From contig JAGFCA010000056.1 in NCBI GenBank assembly GCA_022394755.1, positions 1-64,000 of the forward strand: a stretch of DNA of 64,000 nucleotides. The letters run 5' to 3'. Below are positions 1-9,047 of the stretch, in pieces. Position 1 is the stretch's first letter. Every line of letters starts with the position of its first letter. The notes under the pieces are model-generated. The model had not been told where the DNA came from and made no database searches. It saw only the letters and a list, made by a program, of their open reading frames with translations. The stretch is from Candidatus Poribacteria bacterium (GTDB lineage Bacteria > Poribacteria > WGA-4E > WGA-3G). The translations under genes were made by a program, and so were the position numbers.

Positions 1-1
1 A

Positions 2-106
2 TGGCAAAACAGAAGAAATGAAAAACAGACCAAAACAAGTTGGAGGTTTACTACAGATGATGCACGTATAAAACTAAAACGACTATACCCATCGATTATC
101 ACTTGA
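2..106 (+). CDS. C-terminal end of a transposase (partial, cut by window edge)
   Basis: An open frame enters from the left edge and stops at TGA 104-106. The 34 visible residues include WQNRRN and SWRFTTDDARIKLKRLYP. This Trp/basic tail with FTTxDARIKLxRLYP looks like the end of IS630-like transposases as I remember them. No catalytic residue or IS end is visible, so family and completeness are unknown. It could also be a remnant. Confidence 0.4.
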   Translation, partial: WQNRRNEKQTKTSWRFTTDDARIKLKRLYPSIIT

Positions 107-1060
107 CTAAGCACTAGCACATTCTTCCAGATTATGCCGTTACCCGCTTCATTTCTAAACAGGCGTTAATGAGAGAATAATTAATAGAAATAGTATTTGT
201 TTGTTTTGAAATAACCGTAGTTGAAAGGCAAGGAATCCGCTCAGTTCGGGTCATCTGTTGTTTAGACAATTGACTGAAAACTGAAAGACAATAACTAAAA
301 AATATTGAAGAAATTATAAATAAATACAATCTAAAGTCACATACGTAACAAATATCGTAGCAAATAGATATTCACGTATGTTATAATATATTTGTGTATA
401 ATAAGAATAGAATAGCATAAAGAATTATTTAGTAATAAAAACATGAAAATAGAGATACAACACAATATTTTGTGCAATCCCTTACAAACCTATGTCCCAA
501 CAAAGTTCATAGAAGATTTGCACAAAAATACACTTTTCAAGTTTTTCAAGTTTTTATATAATTACCTGCTTTTGTAATTCGCTATAACATCAATATCAGA
601 CTGACTTCATCGCACTTCATTGTTGAAGATTCAAAAAACCGACTTGAAATACTTGAAAAACTAAACATTAAGATTCACAATCATGTAAACAGGTTACAGT
701 ACCATTGAATCGACCAAAATTGAACAAGAAAAAATATTACACTTCATAAATAGGAAATAAATCATGACAATTTATAATCAACATAAATCACGAATATTTC
801 ACAGTTATTACCAAAAATAAATCCTCCAGCTTTACAAGAAAGTAGAGGAATGACACAAAAGCTAAAATTTTTTAGAATTCAAGAAAACATCTATAATACC
901 AGTATACGACTTGGTGTATAGGATATTGTTAAAGTTACACATTGTAGGAAAAGTGTAACATTTTGCTACATATATAATTGAATGTACTAAGCTGAAAAAA
1001 TGAATAAAATCACCATAGATTTAATACTACAGAATACTATTAACAAATATGTTAACTGTA

Positions 1061-1190
1061 ATATAACACACGTGATTCGTGGAGAATTAATGCTATTAAA
1101 ATTATAAACCCTTATAGAATAAGGGTTCGTAGAATTGCTCCGTGCAGGTTTCCGTGAAAGTACAATTATCTCAAGACGATAAATATTAAC
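1061..1190 (+). repeat. Dispersed 130-bp structured repeat, copy 1
   Basis: It matches copies at 53765-53894 (inverted) and 61547-61675. It begins ATATAACA, continues CGTGATTC, carries a perfect hairpin of AACCCTTAT and ATAAGGGTT around AGA at 1107-1127, then GTGCAGG and CGTGAAAGT, and ends near ATAAATATTAAC. No open frame lies inside it. It may be a non-autonomous mobile element or a structured RNA. Confidence 0.8.
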
Positions 1191-1255
1191 AACTTTTTGG
1201 AATTTACACTATCCAAACTTATAACATCAACTTTCCACGGTAGAAAAACCTGCAG

Positions 1256-1301
1256 GACTTATGCAATTTGTTCAAAGAAAGAGAGAATTTGTATAAAAAA
1301 C
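1256..1301 (+). repeat. 45-bp direct repeat, copy A
   Basis: Starts GACTTATGCAATTTGTT and continues through AAAGAAAGAGAGA to TATAAAAAAC. It matches 1644-1687 with a few substitutions and a short gap. No function is apparent. Confidence 0.6.
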
Positions 1302-1643
1302 ATGAAACACCAATGTTTTTTACTTTTTAACCCCTTAAATCCCCTTATCAGTGTGACTAAAAGTGGGAATCTATAAGTCTTGAGAACATTACTACGATAG
1401 ACGATACAACTAAACCAATATCATACAACTGAGAATTTATATAATGACGAACATAATTATAAATTTTCAGAGTATTCAGAGTAAATCAGAGAATATCTCT
1501 AAATTGAAAACAGCCATTCTGCCCTACTATAACTGACTTTAGAGCAATTATCAGATATTATATAAAAATACTTACTCTGAAATATCAGTGTAAGTCAGAA
1601 ATTATTTTAGGCAATATCACTGCCTCAATTATCTATTATTCAA

Positions 1644-1687
1644 GACTTATGTAATTTGTTGAAAGAAAGAGAGATTATATAAAAAGC
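1644..1687 (+). repeat. 45-bp direct repeat, copy B
   Basis: Second copy of the 1256-1301 repeat, starting GACTTATGTAATTTGTT, about 390 bp downstream in the same orientation. Confidence 0.6.
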
Positions 1688-1763
1688 GATATTTCAGTTA
1701 TTTGGAGAAGATCCAGTGCTGTGAATGTTTAAATGGCATTCATACCCGGGGAATGCCCTAAGG

Positions 1764-1822
1764 CATTCATACCGTTGATTCCTTGATTCCTTGATTCCTT
1801 GATTTCTCGATTTCTTGATTTT
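1764..1822 (+). repeat. CATTCATACCGTTGATTC motif followed by CCTTGATT tandem run
   Basis: CATTCATACCGTTGATTC (1764-1781) occurs exactly again at 41250-41267. It is followed here by about five units of an 8-9 bp repeat, CCTTGATT and variants. Just upstream, GGCATTC (1735-1741) and GAATGCC (1751-1757) form an inverted repeat around ATACCCGGG. Confidence 0.6.
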
Positions 1823-1945
1823 TGGGATATGGCGTTATTTTAGGTAAGGATGGAATGTGTGGGATAGACTTTTTTGGTTCAATCCAATCTTTGAAAATAG
1901 AAAGAAAATAAATAACCGGTAAGATTCTTAAATCCAGTTGAACAA

Positions 1946-3094
1946 TCACCGTCCATACTTTTTCATTACTTGTTTCAATTGATCTAACGGAATGGCATGC
2001 ATTGTACGTCCACCACGACCTGTTGTAGTCGTTGCCATAGTCATAGAATTAATGACCGCTTCCTCTGTTGCCTCAATTACGGCTTGAAAAAGTGTGCTCA
2101 GCTGCCAATTGACCACCATATCAATTTGGAATGTACCACTGTCAGTACTTCTTGGAAAGACATTAGCAGTTGAAAACGAAATTACAAACTCACCGCTACC
2201 ATCAGTACTTGGTGTTCCAGTTCGTGCTAAGCCGTGTGTTGCACGTATAGCCAGTTGTTTCAATTGTCGGTGTGTTAATGGAGCGTCTGTCGCAATTACG
2301 ATAATAAATGATCCATCTCTACCCGGTTTTAATTCCTTATCTTCTAATGCTTTTCCCACAGGCACACCGTCTATTCGTAATTGATGCCGTCTTCCACCGT
2401 TTGAATTTACCAGAACCCCGACTGTCCATCCACCTCTGTCTTTAGGCAGCACTCGTGAGGCGGTACCAATTCCTGCTTTGAATCCGTAACATCGCATCCC
2501 CGTTCCACCACCAACACACCCCTCGTGTACTGGACCAGATTCTGCATTTTGAATAGCTTCTATTGCATGTTCAGATTTAACATGAAGTCCACTAATATCG
2601 TTCAATCCTCCATCATAACATTCCGCTACAATCGGTAGAATAATGTTGTCATCGGGATATCTGTCTACGATATATTGGACAACACCATCATGCACAGCAC
2701 CAACACTTAGAGTATTCGTAAGTAATATAGGGGACTCAATCCATCCTGCTTGGTTGATACGAGCGATACCCGTAGCTTCACCATTACCATGTATAGTATA
2801 TGCAGCACCAAACAACCGTTTCTTCCAAATATCATCATGTGGAAGAATGGCGGTAACTCCTGTACGAATTGAATCACCTTCGTTCAAAGTGACATGTCCC
2901 ACTTTCACCCCAGGTATATCGGTAATTGCATTGTTTTTACCAGTAGGTAGCACTCCAATAGCAATTCCAAGTTCCCGAGCACGTACACGAGGAGGATCGA
3001 TATCATCTGTAAAAGAGGTAATAGGGAACTGTACCCATAGAAAAAATACTGTCAGGCACAGTATGATGAAATAACGAATTTTTAAATGTACCAT
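1946..3094 (-). CDS. Secreted P1-family (S58, DmpA/BapA-like) aminopeptidase
   Basis: Members of this family are N-terminal nucleophile peptidases, mostly aminopeptidases, that cleave themselves into two chains. The 382-residue product has an N-terminal hydrophobic segment (about residues 8-28) that looks like a signal peptide or anchor. Family hallmarks are ITDIPGVKVGH (about 57-67), the glycine-rich GCVGGGTGM (about 192-200) and DGSFIIVIATDAPL. By analogy with DmpA, self-cleavage would fall between Gly261 and Ser262, making Ser262 the nucleophile. It lies 36 bp after the DUF4416 gene on the same strand and is probably co-transcribed. No strong ribosome site precedes the ATG. The natural substrate cannot be told from sequence. 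Confidence 0.88.
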   Translation of the reverse strand: MVHLKIRYFIILCLTVFFLWVQFPITSFTDDIDPPRVRARELGIAIGVLPTGKNNAITDIPGVKVGHVTLNEGDSIRTGVTAILPHDDIWKKRLFGAAYTIHGNGEATGIARINQAGWIESPILLTNTLSVGAVHDGVVQYIVDRYPDDNIILPIVAECYDGGLNDISGLHVKSEHAIEAIQNAESGPVHEGCVGGGTGMRCYGFKAGIGTASRVLPKDRGGWTVGVLVNSNGGRRHQLRIDGVPVGKALEDKELKPGRDGSFIIVIATDAPLTHRQLKQLAIRATHGLARTGTPSTDGSGEFVISFSTANVFPRSTDSGTFQIDMVVNWQLSTLFQAVIEATEEAVINSMTMATTTTGRGGRTMHAIPLDQLKQVMKKYGR

Positions 3095-3130
3095 AGTTAT
3101 ATTAAGCTTATATTTTAAATATAATAGATT

Positions 3131-3712
3131 CTAAAAATCAAGCTGTTTCCTATAAAGTTTTCGGATATGATTAAAGATACCAATATATGTCTCTGAACGG
3201 TAATCAGGATAAGTCCATTCCCATGCTTGAAATGTTTTTTGATAATAACGAAGAGTCATTTCGGCGAAAATACCATCACGAAGATAAATTCGGTGAGCGT
3301 GATCTTTCGTAGAGGCAAGGACTAACTTTGCCTGACAGATATAACCGATATCTAAATTAACCCTACGCTTGTGTGTCTTTTCACCTATAAACATCTGTTC
3401 GACACTATTAGTAAACAGTTTCCTATCTGCTAAGGCACCAGCATCCATTAATTTCTCAAAACTAATAAATTGTCTTTGTATTCCTTCTCCCATCTCAGCT
3501 TCATAGTATTTCGTATTACTAAATGGTATAAGTTCACTGGTGTAGTCAATATCTCCTAATTCGTCTGAAAGGTGTTGATAAACGGTTGACAATAGGGATG
3601 GTTCAGAGGTTAATACAGCGATAATTGTCTTGACAGGATGGCGTTCTATTAGGTTTCCCATAATGTAGTGGTTAGTAGACGCTATTTTGACAAGTGTTCT
3701 TTTGTGGATCAA
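3131..3712 (-). CDS. DUF4416 family protein
   Basis: The 193-residue product matches my memory of DUF4416: PVKTIIAVLTSEP near the start, YYEAEMGEGIQRQFISFEKL, RRVNLDIGYI, a central LVLASTKDHAHRIYLRDGI and WTYPDYRSETYIGIF at the end. The function of the family is unknown; it has no signal peptide or membrane segment. The longest frame begins with TTG at 3712, but the conserved part begins at ATG 3661 (MGNLIERHPVKT). Neither has a convincing ribosome site, so the start is unsure. It is transcribed away from rpoB and towards the peptidase gene. Confidence 0.75.
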   Translation of the reverse strand: MIHKRTLVKIASTNHYIMGNLIERHPVKTIIAVLTSEPSLLSTVYQHLSDELGDIDYTSELIPFSNTKYYEAEMGEGIQRQFISFEKLMDAGALADRKLFTNSVEQMFIGEKTHKRRVNLDIGYICQAKLVLASTKDHAHRIYLRDGIFAEMTLRYYQKTFQAWEWTYPDYRSETYIGIFNHIRKLYRKQLDF

Positions 3713-4311
3713 TCACATGAATTATTTCATCTAATTATACTATAGATTGGACAGTTTCAGAGATGTGCCTAACATACTATTCAGAATAATCTTGTTTTCC
3801 ATCGAATTTCTCACACATATCCAATTCTGAGTAAGATAAAATCAAAATTAACAGGAGTTGAATCCCAGAGGACGAAAGGTGTAAAGCTTAAAAATATCCA
3901 AACTACAGTAATTATAAGTGAGAAGCAAAATACTTGTAATGTAAATTAAATATAATTATTCAGAGGTGTGTAAAGTTTTGTCACTATCGGGTCAATAATT
4001 ATATGAAAAATATTGAAGAAAAGAAAAAATATTACATCTAACCTTAAAATTGGTCAATAATTAGATTATGCCAAATTAAAGTGTCGTAATGCCAGTCTAT
4101 GAAAGGGGTTTCAAGGATAATTTACACCAAATTCAATGTCACATCATGTGACGAAAAGTGTAACTTTTTTCGTTTTTCGTCTCATACGATGAATGCCATA
4201 AAACGTAAACTACTAACTGAGTATTTAGGATTAAATGTTGGTTTTCATACCTTCATATAACGTGAGAATAATATTAGTCTTCAAGTATGATAGGAACGTA
4301 TTATTTAGGGA
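3713..4311. other. Intergenic region between DUF4416 gene and rpoB promoter
   Basis: No coding frame is supported. It contains a perfect inverted repeat, GTCACAT-C-ATGTGAC at 4138-4152, followed by a second pair (GACGAAAA and TTTTTCGTC, about 4150-4185). These could be operators or a terminator, but no gene ends here. A weak match to the GTTTACA promoter element lies on the minus strand near 3965-3980. Confidence 0.5.
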
Positions 4312-4375
4312 CAAAAAGTTTACATATCCAATATTCGCAATTTTCTTGACATTTCTACACGTATTAAAGTATAAT
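4312..4375 (+). promoter_or_regulatory. rpoBC promoter with upstream element
   Basis: TTGACA (4346-4351) and TATAAT (4370-4375) are separated by 18 bp. Upstream lies CAAAAAGTTTACATATCC (4312-4329), shared in position with the fumC, hisI-trp, hisC and glpK promoters. Transcription should begin near 4382, giving a leader of about 540 nt before rpoB. Confidence 0.75.
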
Positions 4376-4924
4376 ATTACGTTACGCCTTAAGAAGTTAC
4401 GATAAGTATTAACATTGAAGTTATAGTCGCTTTAGTGAAGTATACATCTTCTTTGATATATTGGCAACTGTTTTTGTATCTAAACAAGGGATGTCTATAG
4501 TTGATTGGGGTTGTACCAAAAATTATTCAACACTTGACTCGCTTTTAATTTTGAAAGTGGTGTGTAGTCAAGTGTCTTTTCGCGCCTTAAGCATGTTACC
4601 TACAATACCAGTTCCTCCTATCAACAGACATTAGAAGATAGTGAATCCGTATCCTAAATTGCTTAGGATGAGTAGAGGCACATTGCTTGGTATGAGAACA
4701 AATAAGCCATCCATTTTCACTATTCATAGTCAACGAGACACCAACCATATTAAGCAAAGTATGTTATCAACTCATACAACAGCATTGAAGAAGACTCATT
4801 CAGTAGAAATCAGTATCTGTTGTCGTGAACATTTTTATACTATCACTTTACTGTCAAACTTATTGTTATGGAAGTCCGATAGTAAAACCTTCAACCCATC
4901 TGCAATCTGCACAAGGTGAAATTT
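4376..4924 (+). promoter_or_regulatory. Long rpoB leader with a strong hairpin
   Basis: The leader is about 540 nt and I see no real gene in it. ACACTTGACT (4530-4539) pairs perfectly with AGTCAAGTGT (4566-4575), and inside that arm CGCTTT can pair with AAAGTG, leaving a GTGTGT bulge. No U-run follows, so it looks more like a regulatory or processing structure than a terminator. An open frame at 4641-4919 starts with GTG without a ribosome site and is not accepted as a gene. Confidence 0.5.
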
Positions 4925-7900
4925 ATGCCAGCTACTACTAAAAATAATGGAAGTCCGGCCGCGTTACGTGAACGCATCTCCTTTGCCAAAACACCGTCAA
5001 TTCTTGACCTGCCCGATTTAATTGAAACCCAAAAACGCTCCTATGCTGCTTTCATGCAGCGTGATGTTGCAGAAAGCGAACGTGAAACTACTGGGCTGCA
5101 AGCACTATTTAAAGAAGTTTTTCCAATTTATGATTTTAAAGATACAACGAGTCTTGAATTTGTTAGTTACACCCTCAGTTCACCAACACACGATCTTTCT
5201 GATTGTCAAGCAAGAGGTCTAAATTATCAGGTTAGGCTACAAGCCAAACTTATGTGTGTTGAAAGAGAAAAAGATGAAGACACAGGACAAACACGGGTTT
5301 TAGACATTACTGAATCCGAAGTCTATCTTGGTGACATACCGCTGATGACAGAGAACGGAACTTTTATTATCAATGGTTCAGAACGTGTCATCGTCAATCA
5401 ACTACACCGTTCACCAGGTGTGATATTTCTTGATAAATCTGCTCCCAGTGTACAAAAACTTCCTACAGGACAGATTATTCCTTATCGAGGTGCTTGGGTA
5501 GAGTTCGAATTTGATTCAAAAGATTGTATTCATGTACGTTTAGATAGAAAAAAGAAAATATTGGCTACTGTGCTTTTAAGAGCTCTCGGATGGGAATCTG
5601 ATTCAGAAATACTAAAACTTTTTGGTGGTACTGAAAATGTTAAGATGACTAAAGGGGTTATAGGAAGGGTTATTGCTGAACCAATCATTGACTCAGTTTC
5701 CGGTGAAGTATTACTTGAGGCTAACACTAAATTGTCTGAGATCGAATATGATCGTCTAACTGATGCCGAGATTACAAAAGTTGAAGTATTGGTGGAAACA
5801 GACGAGCAAGAACTCAGATATCTAAGAAATACATTGTCACGGGACACTGTCAAAGCCTATGGTGGAGGCACACTACAAGAAGGCGCATTGCTTGAAATCT
5901 TTCGTACACTACGTCCAGGGGACGCACCAACACGGGAAGCCGCATCCGCATGCCTTGAAAGACTATTTTTTGATGGGGCACGCTACGATTTAGGCACGGT
6001 TGGTAGATACAAACTCAATTCACAATTAGGGGATTTAGAGGTATATCAGGAAGAATCAGGGGGAACGCCAGATGAAGAGATACGCGTTCTTCGTCGAGAA
6101 GATATCGCTGCCACTTTACAGCACCTAATGCATATTCGTAACGGACATCAGCAAGTTGATGATTTAGACCATCTTGGGAATCGTCGAGTTCGTGTTATTG
6201 GCGAACTTCTTGAAAACCAATTTCGAATTGCTATGTTACAGATGCGACGAGCAGCGCGAGAAAAACTCAGCACAACCACTGATGCACAATTAAAGAACCC
6301 AAAAAACTTAGTTAATCCCAAACCTCTAATGATGGCACTCCGAGAATTCTTCGGGTCAAACCAACTCTCACAATTTATGCAACAGATTAATCCATTAGAT
6401 GAACTTACGCATAAACGAAGAATCTCTGCTATTGGACCGGGAGGATTGCATCGAGACCGTGCTACTGCAGCTGTGCGAGATGTACACCGTACACATTATG
6501 GACGCGTTTGTCCTTTAGAAACTCCTGAAGGTCCTTCAATCGGTCTTATTGTTTCTTTAGCAACGTTTGCACGAGTAAATCCTTACGGTTTCTTAGAAAC
6601 ACCATATCGTACAGTTAACAATGGTAAAATTACTAACGATGTTGAGTATTTGACAGCGGATGCTGAGGATAAGTATCATATCGCACCCGCAGACGCTATC
6701 CCAGCACGTCAGAAAGATGTCGCTGTTCGTAGTCGTAAAGGGGAAGAGGTACTTGAACGGGATTTGAAAGATATTGATTATGTCGGTATTGCACCACAAC
6801 AGATTGTTGGTGTTTCTGCTGCGCTCGTTCCTTTTCTTGAACACGAAGATGCAAACCGAGCATTGATGGGTGCTAACCACCAAAGACAAGCTGTACCATT
6901 GATTAGTCCTGAAGCTCCATGGGTCGGAACCGGAATGGAACATCGTGCTGCACGTGATGCAAATGCAATGGTTATCGCACATCGCGGTGGTGTTGTTTCA
7001 AGCGTTGACGCAGAAGAAATACTTATACGAACTGGACAAGCACTCCATGTTGAGGAAGGTGAACATGCTTTCAGTGAAATGGGATACGATGTTTACAAAT
7101 TAAAGAACTTTAAACGGAGTAATAGTGGTACCTGTATTCATCAACGACCACGAGTCAATATTGGTGATGTTGTTGAAGCAGGGGATGTCATCGCTGATGG
7201 CACAGCAACAGAAGGTGGTGAACTGGCTCTCGGAAGGAATATCTTATGTGCTTATATGCCATGGGGTGGACATAACTTTGAGGACTCAATTCTTATCAGT
7301 GAATCTCTCATCAAACAAGATACATTCACATCTATCCATATTGAAGAGTTTGAAGTTACGGCAAGACAAACAAAGATGGGTGATGAAGAGATTACCAGAG
7401 ATATTCCAAACATGTCAGCACGAAGTTTGGCACAGTTGGATGATGAAGGGATTATTAGAATAGGCAGTGTTGTCGGTACAGGTAGTATTTTGGTAGGGAA
7501 AATCTCTCCGAAAGGTGAAAGTGAAACTGGACCTGAAGAAAAACTACTACGCGCTATATTTGGTGAAAAATCAAAAGAAGTTAAAGATGCTTCTGCATAC
7601 ACACGACCAGGCGTTGAAGGTGTTGTCATTGATGTGAAAGTTTTTTCACGACAAGCCACACCAAATAGTGACAGAACCGCACTAAGACAAGATTCACTAC
7701 GAAAGCAAATTGAACAGACTTGGGAAGAACAACGTCAACAGATCTCTGATCGTTTGACAGAGGAAATGCGTGAATCTTTCCTAAACAAAGAACTCGCATA
7801 TCCTACTACTATCCCTTATGACGATGAACCTGAAGATGCAGAAGAATCTAATGCAAACCAACAATTAGATGCCGGAGATGTGTTGACACGTGAATTCCTT

Positions 7901-8947
7901 GATGGATTATCACAAAAGCAACTTGAAACCCTACAGATTACTGATAGTGAGACTGTAGATTATATCAAGAGCATTCAGGAACTTGCCGTTGGACGTGAAA
8001 AAGCATATACCGATGAAAAAGAGGAAGCGTTAGAGAAAATCACTTCAGGTGAGGAACTCAAACCAGGGGTCTTAAAACTTGTAAAAGTATATGTCGCAAG
8101 TAGACGACCAATTTCAATTGGGGATAAAATGGCTGGTAGATATGGAAATAAAGGTGTTGTTGCCAAGATTCTACCTGAAGAAGATATGCCATATCTCCCT
8201 GATGGTACACCCGTTGATATCGTATTGAATCCTCTCGGCGTTCCATCACGTATGAATGTTGGTCAAATACTTGAAATTCATTTAGGTTTAGCTTGTAATG
8301 AACTCGGACTTTATGTGGCTTCTCCTGTTTTTGATGGTGCTACAGAATCAGAAGTGTTTGAGATGTTAGAAAAAACTGATTTACCTGATAACGTCAAGAA
8401 CACAGGTAAGAGTGTTCTTTACGATGGACGGACAGGTGATGCTTTTGGACAGGAAGTAACTGTTGGACATGTATATTTCCTCAAACTGAACCACCTTGTC
8501 GCTGATAAGATGCATGCACGATCAACAGGTCCATACTCCTTAGTTACACAACAACCCCTCGGTGGTAAAGCACAACATGGAGGACAAAGACTCGGTGAAA
8601 TGGAAGTATGGGCATTAGAAGCATACGGTGCGGCACATACTCTTCAAGAAATGTTAACCATCAAATCGGATGATGTTAAGGGCAGGACTAAGATATACGA
8701 ATCAATTGTTAAAGGACAAAGTCCATTAAAACCTGGGACACCAGAGTCATTCAATGTGTTAGTTAGAGAACTACAGAGTCTCGGATTAAATGTTGAATTA
8801 TCTGAAGGCAACCCGTCTGATCTTGATTCGATACGAGAAGCTCTTCATGAATCAGGACTACCAATCCTACATACGGTAGATACGATGGAACCTGTTGAAG
8901 ATGAACCGCCTCTTAAACTTACTTGGGATACCGACGATAACGAATAG
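4925..8947 (+). CDS. rpoB: RNA polymerase subunit beta
   Basis: Beta subunit of the core transcription enzyme, 1340 residues, close to the usual length. Visible signatures are the rifampicin-pocket region (QLSQFMQQINPLDELTHKRR, about residue 478 on), CPLETPEGPSIGLI, GDKMAGRYGNKGVVAKI, LNPLGVPSRMNVGQ and the C-terminal GGQRLGEMEVWALEAYGA. I chose ATG 4925 over the GTG at 4916 because AAGGTGA (4913-4919) sits at ribosome-site distance from it. In the drug-pocket region the residue matching E. coli Asp516 is Gln (about 486) and that matching Asn518 is Ile. The usual upstream rplKAJL genes are absent from the window; the gene has its own promoter. rpoC follows 100 bp downstream. Confidence 0.98.
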   Translation: MPATTKNNGSPAALRERISFAKTPSILDLPDLIETQKRSYAAFMQRDVAESERETTGLQALFKEVFPIYDFKDTTSLEFVSYTLSSPTHDLSDCQARGLNYQVRLQAKLMCVEREKDEDTGQTRVLDITESEVYLGDIPLMTENGTFIINGSERVIVNQLHRSPGVIFLDKSAPSVQKLPTGQIIPYRGAWVEFEFDSKDCIHVRLDRKKKILATVLLRALGWESDSEILKLFGGTENVKMTKGVIGRVIAEPIIDSVSGEVLLEANTKLSEIEYDRLTDAEITKVEVLVETDEQELRYLRNTLSRDTVKAYGGGTLQEGALLEIFRTLRPGDAPTREAASACLERLFFDGARYDLGTVGRYKLNSQLGDLEVYQEESGGTPDEEIRVLRREDIAATLQHLMHIRNGHQQVDDLDHLGNRRVRVIGELLENQFRIAMLQMRRAAREKLSTTTDAQLKNPKNLVNPKPLMMALREFFGSNQLSQFMQQINPLDELTHKRRISAIGPGGLHRDRATAAVRDVHRTHYGRVCPLETPEGPSIGLIVSLATFARVNPYGFLETPYRTVNNGKITNDVEYLTADAEDKYHIAPADAIPARQKDVAVRSRKGEEVLERDLKDIDYVGIAPQQIVGVSAALVPFLEHEDANRALMGANHQRQAVPLISPEAPWVGTGMEHRAARDANAMVIAHRGGVVSSVDAEEILIRTGQALHVEEGEHAFSEMGYDVYKLKNFKRSNSGTCIHQRPRVNIGDVVEAGDVIADGTATEGGELALGRNILCAYMPWGGHNFEDSILISESLIKQDTFTSIHIEEFEVTARQTKMGDEEITRDIPNMSARSLAQLDDEGIIRIGSVVGTGSILVGKISPKGESETGPEEKLLRAIFGEKSKEVKDASAYTRPGVEGVVIDVKVFSRQATPNSDRTALRQDSLRKQIEQTWEEQRQQISDRLTEEMRESFLNKELAYPTTIPYDDEPEDAEESNANQQLDAGDVLTREFLDGLSQKQLETLQITDSETVDYIKSIQELAVGREKAYTDEKEEALEKITSGEELKPGVLKLVKVYVASRRPISIGDKMAGRYGNKGVVAKILPEEDMPYLPDGTPVDIVLNPLGVPSRMNVGQILEIHLGLACNELGLYVASPVFDGATESEVFEMLEKTDLPDNVKNTGKSVLYDGRTGDAFGQEVTVGHVYFLKLNHLVADKMHARSTGPYSLVTQQPLGGKAQHGGQRLGEMEVWALEAYGAAHTLQEMLTIKSDDVKGRTKIYESIVKGQSPLKPGTPESFNVLVRELQSLGLNVELSEGNPSDLDSIREALHESGLPILHTVDTMEPVEDEPPLKLTWDTDDNE

Positions 8948-9047
8948 TTATTGGTTATCAGTTAAATTAGAATTCAATTTTCTAAACTGATCCTTATTAT
9001 TGGGTACCGATAACCATTCCACCCACAACAATTAAAGGAGCATAAGA

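Larger units (their letters stand above)
107..1945. other. Long gene-free AT-rich stretch with repeats
   Basis: No convincing coding region is visible in either orientation. Short open frames here (132-329 minus, 1767-1949 minus) have no ribosome site and low-complexity translations. The stretch holds the first copy of a 130-bp dispersed repeat, a 45-bp direct repeat pair, a CCTTGATT tandem run and a CCCCTTAAATCCCC motif at 1329-1346. That last motif reappears inverted near 26490. It reads like an accumulation zone for small non-coding elements next to a transposase remnant. Confidence 0.7.

Noticed and set aside
132..329. 65-codon minus-strand frame near the left end
   Set aside because: No ribosome site and no recognisable sequence in a strongly AT-rich area.
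1777..1822. CRISPR array from the CCTTGATT tandem run
   Set aside because: Units are 8-9 bp with no spacers and there are no cas genes in the window.
2094..3074. Plus-strand frames opposite the P1 peptidase gene
   Set aside because: Shadow frames of a well-supported minus-strand gene.
4641..4919. 92-codon open frame in the rpoB leader
   Set aside because: It starts with GTG without a ribosome site, has no family likeness and ends inside the rpoB ribosome site; more likely chance.
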